A stretch of 64,000 nt of DNA, taken from contig NC_014837.1 in the NCBI RefSeq assembly GCF_000175935.2, positions 2,604,001 to 2,668,000 on the forward strand, written 5' to 3'. The notes under the pieces were generated by a model. That model saw only the letters and a list, made by a program, of their open reading frames with translations. It had not been told where the DNA came from and made no database searches. Origin of the DNA: Pantoea sp. At-9b (GTDB lineage: Bacteria > Pseudomonadota > Gammaproteobacteria > Enterobacterales > Enterobacteriaceae). Position 1 is the first letter of the stretch. Every line of letters begins with the position of its first letter. Made by a program: the position numbers and the translations under genes. This document shows, in pieces, positions 10,904 to 19,082 of this stretch.

Positions 10904-12598
10904 ATGAAAACAGCATCGATTGATGAGCAAAATAAGCTCAGCATCTGGCAGAACCTGCGCCTGATGCCTCTTTTCAGCATGATCTTTGGTGGCATTTTGC
11001 TGCTTTTTGCCCTGTGCATTGGACTCGCCAGCTACTTTCTGATTCAAAGCAATAACTCACTGAAAGACGCCACGGATGAAATCCAGATTCGTATGGGGAT
11101 CTCCAACAGCTCAAACCACCTGCGCACCGCGCGCCTGAATGTTATTCAGTCCGGTGCCGCTGCACGTATCGGTGAAATGGACAGTTACCGTGCCGACCTG
11201 GCGCGCACTGAACAACGCATTGAACAGGCCCGTGCCGGGTTCAAACTCTATATGGATCGCAAGACCAAAACCGCAGAAGACCTGGCGCTGGACGCGCCGC
11301 TGACGGAACGCTTCAACGCGTATATTGATAAGGGTCTGAAGCCGATGATTGATTCTGCCAAACAAGGCAGTTTTGAAGGGATTATCGCGCAAGAAACCGA
11401 TGTCACCCGCAAACTGGATGATGCCTATAACGCGGTGTTACTCAAGGCGATCACTATCCGCACCAATCGCGCTGATGCCATCAATGCGGAAGCCGCACAT
11501 CAGTCACGTATCGGCTTTATCGCCATGGCTGTCGCGTTTGCAGCGGCGCTGGTGTTGGTATTGCTGACCTTCCTGTTCCTGCGTCGCGTAGTGATTAATC
11601 CGTTGCGCCAGTCCGTTGCGCGCATTGAACGTATCGCCCAGGGCGATTTAACCGCACCGGAACAAGCGTGGGGCCGCAGTGAAATCGGTAGCTTGTTGCA
11701 TAACCTGCAACTGATGCAGGCATCGCTGGTGCGCACCGTTGGGGTAGTACGTGAAGGTGCCGTGGCTATTTACCAGGGTTCGAGTGAGATTTCAGCCGGG
11801 AACACCGACCTCTCCTCTCGTACCGAACAGCAAGCGTCTGCGCTGGAGCAAACCGCAGCCAGTATGGAGCAGCTGACCGCCACCGTTAAGCAGAATGCCG
11901 AAAACGCTCATCATGCCAGCCAGCTGGCCGCCGATGCCTCCGGCAAAGCACGCAACGGCGGTGAGATAGTCGCAGGCGTGGTGAAAACCATGAACAATAT
12001 TTCTGGCAGTTCGAAAAAGATTGCTGAAATCACCAATGTCATCAACAGCATCGCTTTCCAGACCAATATTCTGGCGCTGAACGCGGCGGTAGAAGCCGCC
12101 CGTGCCGGTGAACAGGGTCGTGGCTTCGCCGTCGTTGCCAGTGAGGTACGCAGTCTGGCACAGCGCAGTGCCCAGGCGGCGAAAGAGATCGAGTCGCTGA
12201 TTGCGGAATCGGTCGATCTGATCAGCAATGGTTCGCATCAGGTGGGTGCCGCCGGTAACACCATGAGTGAAATTGTTGAGGCGGTGCGGCGCGTCACGGA
12301 CATCATGTCCGAAATTGCTGCAGCTTCGGATGAGCAAAGCCGGGGGATTCAGCAGGTGAGTCTGGCCGTCACTGAGATGGATAATGTGACTCAGCAGAAC
12401 GCTTCGCTGGTAGAAGAGGCTTCTTCAGCGGCAGCATCGCTGGAAGACCAGGCGGGTAGATTGACGCAAGCCGTGGCCGCGTTTCGTTTGAATGACAATC
12501 CGGGATTACGGGTGACACCACCGGCTATGCAGCCGGCCTTGCAGACGCTGACACCGCGTGTGGCCACCGTCAGCAATGATAATTGGGAAACGTTCTAG
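10904..12598 (+). CDS. Methyl-accepting chemotaxis protein
   Basis: A 564-residue transmembrane chemoreceptor of the Tsr/Tar type: cytoplasmic N-tail, TM1 near residues 22-48, a four-helix periplasmic ligand domain, TM2 near 200-225, a HAMP domain (LRRVVINPLRQSVARIERI) and a long signalling coiled coil. The hairpin tip (FQTNILALNAAVEAARAGEQ) binds CheA/CheW. The C-terminus ends in NWETF, the tether for CheR and CheB, so it is a high-abundance-type receptor. The ligand domain resembles the TarH family, but the ligand cannot be deduced. A sigma-28 promoter precedes it. It is inserted between rcsA and dsrB, which are closer together in E. coli. Confidence 0.95.
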   Translation: MKTASIDEQNKLSIWQNLRLMPLFSMIFGGILLLFALCIGLASYFLIQSNNSLKDATDEIQIRMGISNSSNHLRTARLNVIQSGAAARIGEMDSYRADLARTEQRIEQARAGFKLYMDRKTKTAEDLALDAPLTERFNAYIDKGLKPMIDSAKQGSFEGIIAQETDVTRKLDDAYNAVLLKAITIRTNRADAINAEAAHQSRIGFIAMAVAFAAALVLVLLTFLFLRRVVINPLRQSVARIERIAQGDLTAPEQAWGRSEIGSLLHNLQLMQASLVRTVGVVREGAVAIYQGSSEISAGNTDLSSRTEQQASALEQTAASMEQLTATVKQNAENAHHASQLAADASGKARNGGEIVAGVVKTMNNISGSSKKIAEITNVINSIAFQTNILALNAAVEAARAGEQGRGFAVVASEVRSLAQRSAQAAKEIESLIAESVDLISNGSHQVGAAGNTMSEIVEAVRRVTDIMSEIAAASDEQSRGIQQVSLAVTEMDNVTQQNASLVEEASSAAASLEDQAGRLTQAVAAFRLNDNPGLRVTPPAMQPALQTLTPRVATVSNDNWETF

Positions 12599-12606
12599 TC
12601 AGCATG

Positions 12607-12706
12607 CCCTCACCCCGGCCCTCTCCCGCTAGCGGGAGAGGGAGGCAGTGCACCTGTGCTCGTATCAGTCCCCTCTCCCGCTGGCGGGAGAGGGTTAGGG
12701 TGAGGG
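12607..12706. repeat. Palindromic intergenic repeat, family A copy 1
   Basis: A ~100-bp element whose ends are imperfect inverted repeats: CCCTCACCCC...CTCTCCCGC at the left and GCGGGAGAG...GGGTGAGGG at the right (23 nt, three mismatches). Each half also folds into a hairpin (CTCTCCCGC-TA-GCGGGAGAG type). Copies 2 and 3 are at 50065 and 58532. The right end overlaps the 3' end of dsrB and supplies its stop codon. Confidence 0.9.
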
Positions 12707-12892
12707 GACATAGGGTTCGACAAACACCCCTTCCGCATGATCGTTCTCATTAAAGAACCAGATGCCCAGCGGATAATCCTCCAGTGCGACCAGATACATA
12801 ATACCTTCGTTAAATGGCTCCACCGCCAGAATGGTGCCTGAACGACGTGGACCGCCGTCTGTCTTTACCGTCACGCGGTCATTGACCTTCAT
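12695..12892 (-). CDS. dsrB: Protein DsrB
   Basis: A 65-residue small cytoplasmic protein of unknown function, closely similar to E. coli DsrB ([17 protein letters not shown] start; [12 protein letters not shown] core). E. coli dsrB is sigma-S dependent and H-NS repressed. The start is ATG 12892, behind GGAGAG; the longer frame to 12946 is unlikely. The last codons and the stop (PSP-stop) lie inside palindromic repeat copy 1, so the native C-terminus was replaced by repeat sequence. Confidence 0.93.
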   Translation of the reverse strand: MKVNDRVTVKTDGGPRRSGTILAVEPFNEGIMYLVALEDYPLGIWFFNENDHAEGVFVEPYVPSP

Positions 12893-13072
12893 TGAACACT
12901 CTCCAGAAATAGTCCTGAGACACAGTGTAACGGAAGAAATGGGCAACCGTGTGATCGCGATCAGCCTTGCGTGTTTGGCCGCCCTCGCCTAACGATACGT
13001 CCGCTAAGGGATTTTCGCTTTCTTAACGTTTAATGGCGAGACTTTTGACGCGGCCAACGCGTAGAATTTTTA

Positions 13073-13149
13073 GCACTGCACCAACCCCAAAGGCGCAGTC
13101 AACCTAAAAGTAACAAGGATTTTTGCCCGCGCAGCGCGGGCTTTTTTTT
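13073..13149 (+). ncRNA. Candidate small RNA between dsrB and yodD
   Basis: A strong plus-strand terminator (GCCCGCGC A GCGCGGGC, 13125-13141, then eight T) has no plus-strand gene upstream to serve: dsrB is on the other strand and the chemoreceptor ends 475 bp earlier. In front lie a stem-loop (ACTGCACC 13075-13082 with GGCGCAGT 13092-13099, one mismatch) and an unpaired A-rich stretch (CAACCTAAAAGTAACAAGG). A TAGAAT -10 at 13062-13067 would start RNA near 13073; the -35 is poor. The layout (stem, single-stranded linker, terminator with long U-tail) is that of an Hfq-dependent sRNA. I do not recognise the sequence as a known family. Confidence 0.4.
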
Positions 13150-13188
13150 GCCTGTTATTCAGGTGACACCCCATTCCCCCGCAGGCGT

Positions 13189-13195
13189 CTATACT
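13189..13195 (+). promoter_or_regulatory. Candidate sigma-S type -10 of yodD
   Basis: CTATACT is the optimal sigma-S/sigma-70 extended -10 core, 34 nt before the yodD start. No good -35 is seen at 16-18 nt, which sigma-S tolerates. A stationary-phase promoter fits the stress role reported for YodD. Confidence 0.5.
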
Positions 13196-13228
13196 GTCTA
13201 AGTCCCCCTTCTCCGTTCAGGAGGCACA

Positions 13229-13429
13229 ATGATGGTAACGGTAAACGACGATAGCGATAACCTGGATAACAACATCGACACTCTGCTCGGTGCCATTCAG
13301 GAAAAAACATCAGGCAAAATCAAAGAACATATGCAACACGCGGATGGTTCGCATGATGCACCTGTCGATCTGACACGCGCCTTTGAAATGGATATTCACG
13401 ATTGTTCCTGCATCGAGGTGCACCATTGA
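13229..13429 (+). CDS. yodD: Peroxide/acid stress response protein YodD
   Basis: A 66-residue acidic protein whose C-terminal half (LTRAFEMDIHDCSCIEVHH) and LLGAIQEK segment correspond to E. coli YodD (DAFELDIHDFS.SEV). The E. coli gene is induced by acid and peroxide; its biochemical role is unknown. The AGGAGG-type site (CAGGAGGCACA) supports the tandem ATGATG start. It sits between a candidate sRNA and DsrA, as part of a conserved stress-gene neighbourhood. Confidence 0.8.
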   Translation: MMVTVNDDSDNLDNNIDTLLGAIQEKTSGKIKEHMQHADGSHDAPVDLTRAFEMDIHDCSCIEVHH

Positions 13430-13437
13430 AATTCGGC

Positions 13438-13511
13438 AAAAAAATACCCGGCGGGATCGCCGGGTAAAGATAAAGCGCTAAATTCGTTACACCAGGAAAA
13501 TCTCTAACACA
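13438..13511 (-). ncRNA. dsrA: DsrA small regulatory RNA
   Basis: The minus strand reads ..GATTTTCCTGGTGTAACGAA.. and is nearly identical to nucleotides ~10-32 of E. coli DsrA, the segment that pairs with the rpoS leader to free its ribosome site. It ends in a perfect 9-bp terminator hairpin (TACCCGGCG / CGCCGGGTA, 13445-13466) and seven U. Candidate promoter elements are -35 TTGTCT and -10 TAATCT, 16 nt apart, putting the start near 13511. The location between yodD and mpgP is the same as in E. coli. At ~74 nt it is shorter than E. coli DsrA (87 nt): the second stem-loop, which carries the hns-pairing region, is reduced to a few bases. Confidence 0.85.
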
Positions 13512-13788
13512 GCAGCCAGATTACGCCTCAGTCTGAATAAGACAAGTGCCAGCACTTTCCAGAGGTGCAACTCATCATGCATTGACCGCCGTGCTTGTTA
13601 CCGAAAACACCGCGTGTATGCTGTCTTTTTTCTGCGCATCTTTCACCCATGTACAATCCTGCTGTGAGCGTGTTTTAGGAGTTTTCCTGGGTTCATTTCC
13701 CTTCATCGTGCGAAAAAGTGTGATCGCGATTACGCTATTATATTGATAATTCCTCGCTTTACGGATGCCCCAGGGCGTAAGGAGTGTG

Positions 13789-14589
13789 ATGATGGTCAGC
13801 CTTGACCAACCGTTATTGATAGTCACCGACCTCGATGGTTCGCTGCTGGACCATCATGATTATCGCTGGGATGCCGCCAGCGCATGGCTGGCGCGGCTGA
13901 AACAACATCAGATCCCGCTGGTGATCTGTTCCAGCAAGACCGCCGCCGAAATTATCCCGCTACAGAAAAAACTTGGCATCGCGGGTGCGCCTTTCATTGC
14001 CGAAAATGGCGCGCGCGTAGTGCTCGAAGCTGAACCCATGCGCAGGGAAGGACCCGGACAAGCTTATTTGACCCTGTGCCAACAGTTGCAGAACTTACAG
14101 CCAGATTTTCGCTTCACCGGCTTTCATGATTTCAGCGACGTCGAGGTAGCAAAGTTCACTGGCCTGACCCTGACAGAGGCCAGCCAGAGTCGGCAGCGCG
14201 ATGCTTCTGAGGTGATATTGTGGCGCGATGATGCCACGCGGCTGGATGAATTCCGTGCCGCCCTGCATCAACAGGGGCTGGCGTTAACTCAGGGGGGACG
14301 TTTCTGGCATGTGATGCCCGAGGGATGCGGGAAAGGCCAAGCACTGCAAATGCTGCAACAACATCTCGCCCAACGCGACGGTATAACGCGCACTACCATC
14401 GGCTTAGGCGATGGCCCCAATGATGTGCCAATGTTGGAGCTGGTCGATTATGCCGTGGTCATTAAAGGCTTCAGTAAAACGCCGGTCATCCTGACACGTG
14501 ATGATGATAACAACGTCTACCACACCGCGCACGTTGGCCCCGAAGGCTGGCGCGAAGGTTTGGATTATTTTCTTGCCCAACCCGATTAA
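13789..14589 (+). CDS. mpgP: Mannosyl/glucosyl-3-phosphoglycerate phosphatase (YedP family)
   Basis: A 266-residue HAD-superfamily phosphatase of the Cof/MPGP type. Motif I is VTDLDGSLLD, motif II is CSSKT, and motif IV is GLGDGPNDVPML. The family removes phosphate from mannosyl- or glucosyl-3-phosphoglycerate to give the compatible solute mannosyl- or glucosylglycerate. The start is the ATGATG at 13789/13792 behind TAAGGAG. The next gene encodes a glycosyltransferase of the synthase type, so here the substrate is probably made next door, unlike E. coli where the phosphatase stands alone. Confidence 0.9.
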   Translation: MMVSLDQPLLIVTDLDGSLLDHHDYRWDAASAWLARLKQHQIPLVICSSKTAAEIIPLQKKLGIAGAPFIAENGARVVLEAEPMRREGPGQAYLTLCQQLQNLQPDFRFTGFHDFSDVEVAKFTGLTLTEASQSRQRDASEVILWRDDATRLDEFRAALHQQGLALTQGGRFWHVMPEGCGKGQALQMLQQHLAQRDGITRTTIGLGDGPNDVPMLELVDYAVVIKGFSKTPVILTRDDDNNVYHTAHVGPEGWREGLDYFLAQPD

Positions 14590-14621
14590 CGGGCCGCACA
14601 GCTAATCAGAAGGATGAGGTG

Positions 14622-15842
14622 ATGAGTGATTTTTACCAGAATGGCGTGATTACCAACTTTCATAATCTCACCCACCGAAGCGTTGAATCGCTGGAAAAAG
14701 AGATGGTGCGTTTTGCACGCAAACGCAAAATGGGGCTGATTTTACCGTCGCTGTTTTCCGAACTGGAAGGCCCGGCGCTGGATAACATTGTCAACGAACT
14801 GGCAAAAGTGCCCTATCTTGATGAGATTGTCATTGGCCTCGACCGCGCAGACCGTGACCAGTTCTTGTTTGCGCGCGAGTTCTTTGCCCGCCTGCCGCAG
14901 CGCCATCGTATTTTGTGGAATGACGGGCCACGGCTGAAAGCGCTGGATGCGGAACTGGATAAAGAAGGGCTCTCTCCCAGCCAGCCAGGTAAAGGCCGTA
15001 ACGTCTGGTTCTGCACCGGCTATACGCTGGCTTCCGACCGTACCAGCTGCGTCGCGCTGCATGATTGCGATATCGTCACCTATGAACGTAGCATGCTGGC
15101 ACGGTTACTCTACCCGCTGGCGAATCCGGCTTTTCAGTATGAATTCTGCAAAGGGTTTTATGCCCGTGTGGCAGGCGGCAAACTGAATGGTCGTGTTGGG
15201 CGGTTGCTGGTGGGACCGCTGTTGCGTTCACTGCAAAAAGTCTACGGCCACTCGGAGTATCTCGACTATCTCGCCAGCTTCCGCTACCCGTTGTCCGGGG
15301 AGTTTGCCATGCGAACCCACGTGCTGAACAATATTAAAATTCCCGGCGACTGGGGGCTGGAAATTGGCGTGCTATCGGAGATTTATCGCAACTACACCAC
15401 GCGGCAAAGCTGCCAGGTGGAGATTGCCGATAACTATGACCATAAGCATCAGCCGCTGGCGGAAGAGGATGGCACCGGCGGTCTCAAACGTATGAGTAAC
15501 GACATCGTGCAATCGTTGCTGCGTAAGCTGGCGACCATGGGGGTGCCGCTCACCAGTGATTCCTTCCGGGTGCTGAAAGCCACCTATTATCGCAACGCGC
15601 TGGATATGATGGAGATCTACAACCACGAAGCCACCATGAATGGCTTGAAGTTCGATCAACACATCGAAGAGGCGGCGGTGGAGATGTTCACCCAGGCGAT
15701 CCTCGACGCCGGTCAGGCGTTTATTGAGCGCCCGAACGATAAACCCTTTATCCCGAGCTGGAGCCGGGTACAATCCGCCTTTCCGGATATCCTGCAACGG
15801 ATTTACCAGGCGGTAGAAGAAGATAACGACGGCAAGGTTTAA
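14622..15842 (+). CDS. Glycosyltransferase, probable glucosyl-3-phosphoglycerate synthase (GT81-like)
   Basis: A 406-residue cytoplasmic GT-A type glycosyltransferase. Visible landmarks are the nucleotide-sugar pocket (LPSLFSEL, EIVIGLDRAD), the metal-binding DxD-like motif in VALHDCDIVTYE (around residue 150), and SGEFAMRT followed by PGDWGLEIG, typical of GpgS/MpgS enzymes that join a sugar to 3-phosphoglycerate. ATG 14622 with AGGATGAGG upstream is the start. It lies 32 nt after mpgP, so synthase and phosphatase form a two-gene unit, presumably for osmotic or nitrogen-limitation adaptation. The sugar (glucose or mannose) cannot be fixed from sequence. It overlaps dgcQ by 4 nt, tail to tail. 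Confidence 0.75.
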   Translation: MSDFYQNGVITNFHNLTHRSVESLEKEMVRFARKRKMGLILPSLFSELEGPALDNIVNELAKVPYLDEIVIGLDRADRDQFLFAREFFARLPQRHRILWNDGPRLKALDAELDKEGLSPSQPGKGRNVWFCTGYTLASDRTSCVALHDCDIVTYERSMLARLLYPLANPAFQYEFCKGFYARVAGGKLNGRVGRLLVGPLLRSLQKVYGHSEYLDYLASFRYPLSGEFAMRTHVLNNIKIPGDWGLEIGVLSEIYRNYTTRQSCQVEIADNYDHKHQPLAEEDGTGGLKRMSNDIVQSLLRKLATMGVPLTSDSFRVLKATYYRNALDMMEIYNHEATMNGLKFDQHIEEAAVEMFTQAILDAGQAFIERPNDKPFIPSWSRVQSAFPDILQRIYQAVEEDNDGKV

Positions 15843-17491
15843 TCCGCGCTGCACACGCGATTACGCCCGTTGGTTTTCGCCAGATAGAGTCGACTATCGG
15901 CTTTGGCCTGCAAGCTCTCTGCGTCGTAATCGCCCTGCTCTTCACTGCTGGTAACCCCGGCAGATAAGGTGATGTTAAAGGTGGTGCTGGCATTCACCAG
16001 AATGGTTTTTGCCGCCAGCCGCGCACGGATGCGCTCGGCAACTGCACTGGCTTCCGCCAGTGTCGTTTCCGGCAGCACGATACAGAACTCCTCCCCACCA
16101 ATACGCCCCGCCACATCGTATTTACGCAGCGTATGGCTGATAACACTTGCCACGCGGATCAGGGCCTGATCGCCCGCATGGTGCCCCCAGGTGTCATTGA
16201 CCTTCTTAAAATGATCGACATCCAGCTGAATAACCGACAACGGCCGCTGCAACTGCTGACAATGGGCTGCCTGCGCCACAAACTGTTCGAAGAAAGCGCT
16301 GCGATTGAGCAAACGCGTCAAACCATCATAATTGGCCCGCCAGGTCAGTCGCTCGGAGAGTTCATCCTGGCGCCGCACCAGGCGGAAGATCACCTGATGT
16401 GCCACCGCCAACATCAGGATAAACAGCAACCACATGCTGAGCAGGAACAGGGTGACCCGACCCAGCTCCTGCTTCATGCCCTGCTTCAGGGTTTGCACAT
16501 TGATAATATAGCCGTCGACATTGGTCAGCTTGCTCCAACTGGCAAACTGCGTCCCCAGTCGGAGGATGCCGCTACGCTCATGCTGCATACGGTTTAGCAG
16601 TTCCTGCCGGTGTTCTGCGTTCAGCGGGATTTCATCCGGTGCATGCAGGCGGGTGACTTCATTCATCTTACGATCGAGGAACACCAGGTTGCCCTGCAAC
16701 AGCGTATGCCGCGTCTCCGCCAGTAAATTACGAATGCGCGCCTGCGGGAAATCCATCGACAGCACGCCATACCAATAACCATTACTGATAATCGGTGCGC
16801 TGAGGGTCAGCATCAGCCCCTCATCAAACAACCCCTGATAGCCACTGGTCCAGCGCAGTTGCGGGCTGATATTTTGTTGTGGGTCGAGGGCGCGAAAATA
16901 AGCACGCTGCACCATGGTGGCATAGCTCTGCTCCAGCTCTTGCGGGCTTTGTGGCGGCCGCGAACTGATGTAAAAACCGGCACGCGAGATGTACCAGAAG
17001 CGGGAATGAAAATCATGGTCGGGATCGCTGAATTGCATAATAAAACTGAACTCCAGCGCGGCACGAATCTCCTGGTCAATCAGCGCTGAATCGCGCTTTA
17101 ACAGCGGGTCTCGCGCCAACCAGGCATCCCCGACACCGTTCAGCGGCATACTGCGCGGGCTATTCAGCTGCAACTGCCACAATGGCCGCTGGCGCAGCGT
17201 CTGGAAGCGTTGCACCGCTTCACGTGCGTTATCCGAATCCAGCGGATGCATCAGCGCATAGCTGAGCATTTTCTGGTAGTAGACCAGCTCATCCACGCTC
17301 TCCTGAAACTGGCTGTCGAGGTTCTTCTGAATCTCTGCCAGCTGCGCACGCTGACGATCCTCATAGCTGGTTTTTAGCTCCAGCGCTTCATGCACCGTCA
17401 GGAAAGCTGAGAAAAGGAAAACCGCAAGAAAACACAGATGAACAGGTAAAAAGGGATTGCCCGACTGCCGGGGAAGTGGCGATTGTGCCAT
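15839..17491 (-). CDS. dgcQ: Diguanylate cyclase DgcQ (YedQ)
   Basis: A 550-residue inner-membrane enzyme that makes cyclic di-GMP. It has TM1 near residues 20-38, a large periplasmic CHASE7-type sensor domain (SRAGFYISSRPP), TM2 near 345-370 (VTLFLLSMWLLFILMLAVA) and a GGDEF domain. The active-site motif is GGEEF, preceded by the product-inhibition I-site RKYD, so it should be active and feedback-controlled. In E. coli it drives cellulose production. The start is ATG 17491 or an in-frame TTG 6 nt upstream, both downstream of GGAG. Confidence 0.93.
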   Translation of the reverse strand: MAQSPLPRQSGNPFLPVHLCFLAVFLFSAFLTVHEALELKTSYEDRQRAQLAEIQKNLDSQFQESVDELVYYQKMLSYALMHPLDSDNAREAVQRFQTLRQRPLWQLQLNSPRSMPLNGVGDAWLARDPLLKRDSALIDQEIRAALEFSFIMQFSDPDHDFHSRFWYISRAGFYISSRPPQSPQELEQSYATMVQRAYFRALDPQQNISPQLRWTSGYQGLFDEGLMLTLSAPIISNGYWYGVLSMDFPQARIRNLLAETRHTLLQGNLVFLDRKMNEVTRLHAPDEIPLNAEHRQELLNRMQHERSGILRLGTQFASWSKLTNVDGYIINVQTLKQGMKQELGRVTLFLLSMWLLFILMLAVAHQVIFRLVRRQDELSERLTWRANYDGLTRLLNRSAFFEQFVAQAAHCQQLQRPLSVIQLDVDHFKKVNDTWGHHAGDQALIRVASVISHTLRKYDVAGRIGGEEFCIVLPETTLAEASAVAERIRARLAAKTILVNASTTFNITLSAGVTSSEEQGDYDAESLQAKADSRLYLAKTNGRNRVCSAD

Positions 17492-17526
17492 CAGCAACCA
17501 TGCTCCGGAAAAAGGCGAATGAAAAC

Positions 17527-17536
17527 AGTGTAGTCA
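17527..17536 (-). promoter_or_regulatory. Candidate extended -10 promoter of dgcQ
   Basis: On the minus strand TGACTACACT matches the extended -10 form TGNCTATACT at all but one position. It would start transcription about 30 nt before the dgcQ start codon. No clear -35 is seen; such promoters are often read by sigma-S. Confidence 0.4.
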
Positions 17537-17596
17537 GCCGGGGAAAAATCGTACAGGCGGGGATCAAAGGAAAATCAGATAGTTTGGTGAATGACA

Positions 17597-17619
17597 CGGG
17601 ACGGTAAAAACCGTCCCGG
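17597..17619 (-). terminator. Hairpin after yodC
   Basis: CGGGACGG / CCGTCCCG is a perfect 8-bp stem with a six-base A/T loop, 7 nt beyond the yodC stop. It lacks a T-run on either side, so termination there is uncertain. Confidence 0.4.
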
Positions 17620-17625
17620 AGGCAG

Positions 17626-17805
17626 TTAGCTGGCCAGCTGAGGCGCGGCAGATAAGTGACAGAGTTCGTCACTATGGAACGCCTCACGGCGCACGCTGTA
17701 GCCATCATACCAACGACACTCTACCATTCCGCTGGCATAGCCGGTCACCACCATAGTGGGTCCGCCCTGTTTGTGCTGAACTTCGTCACTGATCGCAAAG
17801 GTCAT
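17626..17805 (-). CDS. yodC: YodC family protein (DUF2158)
   Basis: A 59-residue protein strongly resembling E. coli YodC: FAISDEVQHKQGGPTMVVTG, then SGMVECRWYDGYSVRREAF. The VECRWYD core is almost invariant in the family. Its function is unknown; the fold is a small beta-barrel. The position next to dgcQ matches E. coli. The start codon is ATG 17805, with GAGGGCG upstream. Confidence 0.9.
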   Translation of the reverse strand: MTFAISDEVQHKQGGPTMVVTGYASGMVECRWYDGYSVRREAFHSDELCHLSAAPQLAS

Positions 17806-17930
17806 ACGCGCCCTCCCTTCTCACCGTTGAATGAACCTCATCAGGTATAGCAGGTGCGGGGGGTTTTTGCCTATAAGAGATTGTGATTACTACTGCAATT
17901 TAGGAATAAGCAGTTAAATATGCGGAAAAT

Positions 17931-17962
17931 AAAAAAAGCGGATAAAAATTATTATCCGCTTT
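17931..17962 (-). terminator. Terminator of the 44-residue small gene
   Basis: On the minus strand AAGCGGATAA / TTATCCGCTT forms a 10-bp stem followed by a T-rich run (TTTTTTATTTT). It lies 25 nt beyond the stop at 17987. Confidence 0.75.
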
Positions 17963-17986
17963 GAAATGCTTTCCCGGGTGGGAAAA

Positions 17987-18121
17987 TCAGATTTTACAAC
18001 CTTCGCAGTCAGCTTCGTCGCTCAGATCGGTCGGGACTTCACGTGCTTTCTCCGCCGCTTTTGCTTCCGCCTGTTCCAGCTGTGCATCGATATCAAATTC
18101 AAACATATCGTCGTTCATCAT
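17987..18121 (-). CDS. Small acidic protein with C-terminal CxxC
   Basis: A 44-residue reading frame with a good ribosome site (TCAGGAGAACG) before tandem ATGATG and its own terminator. It begins MMNDDMFEFDIDAQLEQAEAK, is strongly acidic with an Ala/Glu/Lys helix in the middle, and ends in DCEGCKI, a possible metal or redox CxxC. I do not recognise a family. It lies between yodC and yedI, and its own signals suggest a real, separately transcribed small gene. Confidence 0.65.
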   Translation of the reverse strand: MMNDDMFEFDIDAQLEQAEAKAAEKAREVPTDLSDEADCEGCKI

Positions 18122-18166
18122 CGTTCTCCTGACCCGTGATTAGAAATTTCCAGCGCTTTATAGTCT

Positions 18167-19069
18167 TTATCCACGTACTTTGGCAATCAGATTCACGACC
18201 AACAGCACGATCGACCCAATCAAAAAGCCCAGCACCAGGTTGGCACCGTTGCTTAACAGCGCTGAGACCAGCGGATTAAAGCCGCCGCTGTACTCCGCAA
18301 TCGCATGATGTAACGGGGTAATGCCGTGAATCACAATGCCACCGCCCACCAGGAACATCGCCACGGTGCCCACCACCGACAGGATTTTCATCAGTACCGG
18401 TGCCGCCGCCAATAACCCCCCCCCCACGGCTTGCGCCAGGGTGGAGGATTTCTCCCGCAGCCAGTAGCCGAGATCATCAATTTTCACGATGCCGGCAACG
18501 ATGCCATAGACGCCGACCGTCACCAGAATGGCGATCCCCGCCAGCACAATCACCTGATTCAACAACGGTGCTGCCGAGACAATGCCCAGCGTAATCGCCA
18601 CGATTTCAGCTGACAGGATAAAATCGGTGCGCACCGCACCTTTCACTTTATCCTTCTCAAATTTCTGCGGATCCTGTTGCGCCAGTTGCTCAAGGCGTTG
18701 CTGACGCGCTTCCGGGCTTTGCTCGGCTTTGTCATGGTTCAGGCTGTGCAGCACCTTCTCCACCCCTTCAAAGCAGAGATAGGCACCGCCAAGCATCAGC
18801 AGCGGCGTAATCAGCCACGGGGCAAACGCTGAGATCAACAGTGCCAGCGGCACGAGGATCAATTTATTAATAAAGGAGCCTTTCGCCACGGCCCACACCA
18901 CCGGCAGTTCGCGATTGGCTTTCACGCCAGTGACCTGCTGCGCATTCAATGACAGATCGTCACCCAATACCCCGGCGGTTTTTTTTGCCGCCACTTTGCC
19001 CATCACGGAGATGTCATCAAGCAAAGTGGCAATATCATCCAGAAGCGTCAGTAAGCTGGTTCCTGCCAA
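18167..19069 (-). CDS. yedI: Inner-membrane protein YedI (DUF808)
   Basis: A 300-residue polytopic membrane protein almost collinear with E. coli YedI ([20 protein letters not shown] at the start; [24 protein letters not shown]). Its function is unknown. The start is probably TTG 19069: it aligns with the E. coli N-terminus (MAG.SLLTLL), has AAGGAAAAC upstream, and avoids overlap with the gene ending at 19083; the ATG at 19120 would lie inside that gene. A run of nine C within the frame (18418-18426) is worth checking as a frameshift-prone site. Confidence 0.93.
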   Translation of the reverse strand: MAGTSLLTLLDDIATLLDDISVMGKVAAKKTAGVLGDDLSLNAQQVTGVKANRELPVVWAVAKGSFINKLILVPLALLISAFAPWLITPLLMLGGAYLCFEGVEKVLHSLNHDKAEQSPEARQQRLEQLAQQDPQKFEKDKVKGAVRTDFILSAEIVAITLGIVSAAPLLNQVIVLAGIAILVTVGVYGIVAGIVKIDDLGYWLREKSSTLAQAVGGGLLAAAPVLMKILSVVGTVAMFLVGGGIVIHGITPLHHAIAEYSGGFNPLVSALLSNGANLVLGFLIGSIVLLVVNLIAKVRG

Positions 19070-19082
19070 AATGTTTTCCTTA

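Noticed and set aside
12945..13735. CRP sites upstream of dsrB and mpgP
   Set aside because: GTGTGATCGCGAT occurs at both places, but the second half-site (TCACA) is poorly matched each time.
13575..13826. 83-codon minus-strand frame upstream of DsrA
   Set aside because: Overlaps the mpgP start and the dsrA promoter region; product has no motif. DsrA explains the minus-strand signals better.
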